Source: Candidatus Pacearchaeota archaeon
Lineage (GTDB): Archaea; Nanoarchaeota; Nanoarchaeia; Pacearchaeales; GW2011-AR1
Length of the DNA: 9,759 bases
NCBI GenBank assembly: GCA_002690445.1
Contig: NZER01000447.1
Span: forward strand, 1 to 9,759
Reading direction: 5' to 3'
Part shown: one piece after another, positions 6,597-9,759 of the stretch
Layout: every line of letters begins with the position of its first letter
How positions within the stretch are numbered: the first letter of the stretch is position 1
Notes under the pieces: model-generated
Database searches by the model: none
Seen by the model: the letters and a program-made list of their open reading frames with translations, nothing else
Told to the model about the DNA's origin: nothing
Translations under genes and position numbers: made by a program

Positions 6597-9341
6597 ATGG
6601 CATACACAAACACCATGCAGCCCACCATGTCAGAACAGGATCTTCAGCGCCTGGCAGATATTCTGAAATCACGCGGCGAGGGATTGGCTGCCATTAATCC
6701 GAATGAAGCAAATCTACTCCAGGCACTTGGCGGCGCAGCGCAGCCTCTTCCGGGAACACAGGGGATGGGACCAGGTGGTGGACCGATTCGGAGTTATAAA
6801 GAAGAAAAAAAGGAAAAAGATCCGGCAGAAGCTGCGGGTGGTTATGGTAAATATACTGGAGGTGATCCGCCAGCAAAGCCAGACCAAGGTCTTTTTGAAA
6901 CTAGAATTGATGTTATTGCAAAAAGGAAAACTAAACCTGATGATGACAGTGACAAAGGCACCACAACAACAACGACTACTGCACCACCAAAATATTACGA
7001 CCAGTTTGGGAACGAATATACCACCCAGGCATTAGCCACCCAAGCAGATAATAAAATCACCATCCAGCAGGGGAATTTTAAAACCTACCTACAAACCAAT
7101 CTCAAGTCTGATACGGACTTTGAAACATTTAAAACAAAATTAAATGAAGCAGGCCAACCCAGTCCTGAACTGACTTTCGATCAGTGGAAAGCTACAAACC
7201 CTGGTGGAACTCAGCAGGAATACGATACCGCCGTGCAAAACGGCACCATCAAAATGGTGACTCAATCACTGAAGGGCCAGAATTATAATCTGCTTCCAGA
7301 TGATGAGATTGAGCGGCTATTTAATGAACAAAAAATACTGGTTGCAGAAACTGCAAAAACCCAGGTTGCGGGTTTTACAGATACCGTTTCCGGGATATTA
7401 CAGACATTCAATGAACAGATAGACCAGGTTACTGGTCTGCCCGTGCAGGATATTGGAACCCTCACGTTTGATGATATTCAATCGCAGCTGCCTGCCACCG
7501 GGTTTGAAGTATTAAGTGATCTCCAGAAAAGAGGGATCTTTAAAAAACTCCAGGACAATGCTGTTAAAGTTGGAAGGTTTACGTTAACACCAGCAGAACG
7601 CGCCCAGTTTGAAACACCTGCGCCCACTGCCGCAACAGTAACTGATGCAACCGCGCCCACTGTTGCAACAGTAACTGATGCAACCGCGCCCGTCGTAACC
7701 GGCACCGGGACAGTCACAGCACCAACCATAACAGCTCCAGCAGAAATTGTGGCGCCGACAGTAAGCACCACAATGCCGACAGTAACAGCACCAACCTTGG
7801 ACACAGTGGGTGACATTACTGCACCGACAGCAGGCGATGTCACCGTTGGCGAGGCTGAAGATCCTGCAAAGGTCATCATTGATGAAATTATTGCACTGGA
7901 TATTTCTGACATCGATGCAATTGAAGATCTGGATGACATCCGCGACAAATTAAAAGCCAGAGTTTCCGGAGAAGCCACAAGCCCCGCCGAGATTCAACTG
8001 ACACAAACGACACAAAACAATGTCCGGCAGCTGCTTGGTTTGGAAGCAGGCGCCACAGCAGACCCGGCGAAACTGAGACAAATCCGACAGCTTTATGCAG
8101 AAACGCAGCAGGCTGCCTCAGGACAATCCGCACTTCTTAGATCCCAGGAAATGCAGCAGGCCGAGCAGGCACTGATTGATGTTGCAAAAACTAAAGGCGC
8201 CATGGAAATGGAAGCTGAGTTGGCAAACCTGGAAACCAGACGCCAGGTGGCAATCCAAGAAGGTGATTTTGAATCTGCACGCCAGCTGCAAATTGCACAA
8301 GCATCACTCACCAGGGTGATCACCCAAGCCAATATTGAAAGGGATTTAGAAACAGCAGAACTAGACGTAGAAACCAGAACCAGGATTGCAAATCTGGACA
8401 AAGAAATCCGGCTTGCAATTAAAAAAGGGGATATGGAGCAGGCTGCCCAGCAGGCTAATCAGAAAACCGCCCTTGAGATTGGAATTGCCCAGGCTGATGT
8501 GGAAACGAGAACTCGGATTGCAAACTTGGAAACCGAGAGGATTCTTGCCATAGCGCAGGGTGAAGCGGAACTGGCTGCTGATATTGAAAACCAGAAAAAC
8601 ACTTTGATGAAAAATTTGAAGCAGGCGGATCTGGATCTGCAGACTACGCTTGCCAATTTGGAATCCCGCAGAATTCTTGCCGTTGAGCAGGGGAAACTGG
8701 ATCTGGCAGTGGCACTTGGGAACCTGGAAAAAGAAATCATTCTTTCCCGGACCAATGCCGAGCTGGCATTAAAATCAAAGGCGCTAGATGACGCCGTGGC
8801 CTTGTCCGCCTTTGAAGGGCTGCAATCTTTGGAGGGAATCGATCTTAAAGTGGATCTCGCAGAATTAGAAGCCGATTTGACAACTGCGGGATTTAAACTG
8901 CAGTTGCAGTTAAAAGATATGGATATTGGGCTGCAAAAATACCTTGCTGCTGAAACTGCAAAACTGAAAGCCTTGGAACGAGGCACCGATGAATATGGCG
9001 CTCAATTAAAATTAATTGGGACACTTTTAACTGCTGCAAATTTAATAAAATCGGACATCTCCGCAAAACGTAACATCCGCGCAGCTGATGACCAGGTGGA
9101 AGGGTTTCTGGACGCACTGAATTCCTATCAATATGAATACAAAGATGAGAACGCACCAGGTGCTGATGCCGGAATGTTTGTGGGCGTGATGGCCCAGGAT
9201 CTGGAAAAGACACCGATGGGCGCCTCGTTTGTTAAAGACACACCACAGGGCAAGATGGTTGACTATGGCCATGGGCTGGCCGCCATCCTTGCTTCTCAAT
9301 CCAATTTACATGACCGGCTCCGGCAGCTTGAGGAGGGATGA
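6597..9341 (+). CDS. Virion appendage protein with helical repeat rod and C-terminal peptidase-S74 chaperone (914 aa)
   Basis: A mosaic protein. Residues 1-120 are low-complexity, with a Gly/Pro-rich part (GGAAQPLPGTQGMGPGGGPI) and a charged Lys/Glu stretch. Seven Thr in a row lie at 122-128. Residues 130-340 look like a mixed, mostly helical domain without a recognised family. Residues 342-419 are 11-residue Pro/Thr/Ala repeats, a probable flexible linker. Residues 541-727 are four helical repeats (55, 44, 44 and 44 residues), and helix continues to about 818. Residues 819-914 are a peptidase-S74 intramolecular chaperone, with S819 and K824 as the probable catalytic dyad. By analogy with S74 tail spikes, the chaperone would assist trimer folding and then cut itself off before S819, leaving residues 1-818 in the virion. 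The start lies one base after the preceding stop, with no good ribosome binding site. It is a likely tail appendage or long fibre, although an internal coiled-coil role is possible. Confidence 0.75.
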   Translation: MAYTNTMQPTMSEQDLQRLADILKSRGEGLAAINPNEANLLQALGGAAQPLPGTQGMGPGGGPIRSYKEEKKEKDPAEAAGGYGKYTGGDPPAKPDQGLFETRIDVIAKRKTKPDDDSDKGTTTTTTTAPPKYYDQFGNEYTTQALATQADNKITIQQGNFKTYLQTNLKSDTDFETFKTKLNEAGQPSPELTFDQWKATNPGGTQQEYDTAVQNGTIKMVTQSLKGQNYNLLPDDEIERLFNEQKILVAETAKTQVAGFTDTVSGILQTFNEQIDQVTGLPVQDIGTLTFDDIQSQLPATGFEVLSDLQKRGIFKKLQDNAVKVGRFTLTPAERAQFETPAPTAATVTDATAPTVATVTDATAPVVTGTGTVTAPTITAPAEIVAPTVSTTMPTVTAPTLDTVGDITAPTAGDVTVGEAEDPAKVIIDEIIALDISDIDAIEDLDDIRDKLKARVSGEATSPAEIQLTQTTQNNVRQLLGLEAGATADPAKLRQIRQLYAETQQAASGQSALLRSQEMQQAEQALIDVAKTKGAMEMEAELANLETRRQVAIQEGDFESARQLQIAQASLTRVITQANIERDLETAELDVETRTRIANLDKEIRLAIKKGDMEQAAQQANQKTALEIGIAQADVETRTRIANLETERILAIAQGEAELAADIENQKNTLMKNLKQADLDLQTTLANLESRRILAVEQGKLDLAVALGNLEKEIILSRTNAELALKSKALDDAVALSAFEGLQSLEGIDLKVDLAELEADLTTAGFKLQLQLKDMDIGLQKYLAAETAKLKALERGTDEYGAQLKLIGTLLTAANLIKSDISAKRNIRAADDQVEGFLDALNSYQYEYKDENAPGADAGMFVGVMAQDLEKTPMGASFVKDTPQGKMVDYGHGLAAILASQSNLHDRLRQLEEG
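7620..7853 (+). repeat. Seven 11-12-residue Pro/Thr/Ala repeats (33-bp DNA repeat)
   Basis: Residues 342-419 read as seven units beginning AP[T/V]: APTAATVTDAT, APTVATVTDAT, APVVTGTGTVT, APTITAPAEIV, APTVSTTMPTVT, APTLDTVGDIT and APTAGDVTVGE. All are 11 residues except one of 12. The first two are nearly identical as DNA (7620-7652 and 7653-7685 differ at 2 of 33 bases), which points to recent duplication by slippage. It is a probable extended, flexible linker between the N-terminal domain and the helical rod. Confidence 0.85.
8217..8777 (+). repeat. Helical rod of 55 + 44 + 44 + 44 residue repeats
   Basis: Residues 541-595, 596-639, 640-683 and 684-727 each begin with [E/R/T][L/I]ANLE-like residues (ELANLETRRQ, RIANLDKEIR, RIANLETERI, TLANLESRRI). 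They continue with a small Gly turn (QEGDFE, KKGDME, AQGEAE, EQGKLD), and the first three end in a V/L-ETRT-like motif. All lengths are multiples of 11, and the first unit is longer by exactly 11 residues. This fits a hendecad (11-residue) coiled-coil periodicity. The units are diverged at third codon positions, so the repeat is kept by selection on the protein. Confidence 0.8.
9051..9338 (+). other. Peptidase-S74 intramolecular chaperone domain
   Basis: Last 96 residues of the 914-residue protein. It begins SDISAKRNI, which matches the S74 start 'SD.RLK.NI': Ser819 is the expected N-terminal residue after self-cleavage, and Lys824 (Ser+5) the partner base. It contains FLDALNSYQYEYKD (residues 837-850), GVMAQDLE (863-870), MVDYGHGLAAIL (887-898) and a final amphipathic helix (NLHDRLRQLEE), all in the usual order. 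The length of about 96 residues is normal for the family. In known cases the domain assists trimeric fibre or spike folding and is then released. Confidence 0.88.
9331..9337 (+). promoter_or_regulatory. Strong ribosome binding site AGGAGGG
   Basis: A near-perfect Shine-Dalgarno sequence inside the last codons of the S74 gene. Two adjacent in-frame ATGs follow (9338 and 9341). The site directly abuts the first and is spaced better for the second, so 9341 is preferred. It is the strongest such site in the window, which suggests the last gene is translated well. Confidence 0.75.
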
Positions 9342-9759
9342 TGGCAACTGATCCAAATCGATATTTAGACCCGGCGAAGTACGAATCTTACATCGCGGCT
9401 TTTCTGCAGGGGGGAAACACTGAAGAAGACGCACGCCTTAATTTGGAAAGGACCGGATTTAATCTTCCACCTATTGAGGGTGAAACCATCATGACTGACA
9501 CGGTGATCCCAGAACCAGGGACCATGGAAGCAGCCCCGGAACTGGACCATTGGAAAAGTCTAATGGACCCGAATCTGCCAACTCCAACCCAGGAGGAATT
9601 CCAGCAGGCGGGAACTGGAATGGAAGAGCAGATGACCGCGCTGGACAAGATGAGTCCTTTCCGGGAATCCCAGTATCTTGGTGAACCTAATCCATTAAAT
9701 CGGAAACAAAGAGAACGGAATGAGAAAATAACAAGCACTCTCTTTGGACAACGGTCCAG
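9341..9759 (+). CDS. N-terminus of a virion protein, 3' end outside the window
   Basis: The frame is open from the ATG at 9341 (or 9338) to the window end, giving 139 codons with no stop. It starts MATDPNRYLDPAKYESYIAA and continues FLQGGNTEEDARLNLERTGF, probably a small helical domain. An acidic, Pro/Glu-rich segment follows (DTVIPEPGTMEAAPELDHW), then helix-prone sequence with basic patches near the edge (NRKQRERNEK). A strong AGGAGGG precedes it, and it overlaps the stop of the S74 gene. I do not recognise a family. Its position at the end of a tail-gene run, after the nozzle-like gene, suits an internal or ejection protein such as those placed there in T7-like phages, but only the N-terminus is visible. 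Confidence 0.75.
   Translation, partial: MATDPNRYLDPAKYESYIAAFLQGGNTEEDARLNLERTGFNLPPIEGETIMTDTVIPEPGTMEAAPELDHWKSLMDPNLPTPTQEEFQQAGTGMEEQMTALDKMSPFRESQYLGEPNPLNRKQRERNEKITSTLFGQRS

Noticed and set aside
6958..6983. Run of seven Thr codons as a possible phase-variable repeat
   Set aside because: The codons are mixed (acc, aca, acg, act), so there is no pure microsatellite to slip; it is simply a Thr-rich linker.
6703..7035. 110-codon + strand frame inside the S74 gene
   Set aside because: The translation is Lys/Gln/Thr low complexity from a shifted reading of the disordered N-terminus, and no ribosome binding site is seen.
7478..7978. 166-codon open frame on the minus strand
   Set aside because: It mirrors the Pro/Thr repeat linker; the Val/Gly/Ala repeat protein is a by-product of the 33-bp repeat read backwards.
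8459..8986. 175-codon open frame on the minus strand
   Set aside because: It is antisense to the Ala/Glu/Leu-rich coiled-coil rod; its Ser/Ala-rich translation is what a reverse reading of that composition gives, and it sits inside a strongly supported gene.

Overview
The window looks like part of the virion-structure module of a tailed, probably short-tailed (podovirus-type) bacteriophage or prophage. All genes are on the + strand and are packed end to end. Adjacent genes overlap (TGATG, ATGA, TAATG) or are separated by at most 13 bases. I see no tRNA, rRNA, CRISPR array, transposon, integrase, attachment site, promoter or terminator, and no gene-free stretch longer than 13 bases. The protein style resembles uncultured aquatic or marine Caudoviricetes, but nothing in the window identifies the host.

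Layout: (1) 1-629, the 3' part of a head-tail adaptor-like protein carrying an apparent beta-rich inserted domain. (2) 643-975 and (3) 975-1289, two small beta-rich virion proteins of about 100 residues. (4) 1300-3417, a modular tail-fibre protein with a conserved virion-attachment N-terminus, a repetitive shaft and a distinct C-terminal domain. (5) 3414-3578, a 54-codon helical protein coupled to the fibre gene at one end and the next gene at the other. (6) 3578-6595, a 1005-residue protein of the P22 gp10 / T7 gp12 type (tail nozzle or DNA-stabilisation protein). (7) 6597-9341, a 914-residue protein with a disordered N-terminus, a Pro/Thr 11-residue repeat linker, a long helical rod of 44/55-residue repeats and a C-terminal peptidase-S74 (intramolecular chaperone) domain. 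(8) 9341 to the window end, the N-terminus of another virion protein, cut by the window edge.

Inferred joint role: the adaptor and the nozzle-like protein would form the short tail beneath the portal. The small beta proteins and the fibre would decorate it and bind the host. The S74 protein would be a second trimeric appendage that matures by self-cleavage. The points most worth a second look are the S74 domain joined to a repeat rod whose unit lengths are multiples of 11, the small gene wedged after the fibre, the drop in GC over the fibre's 3' half, and the inserted domain in the adaptor.
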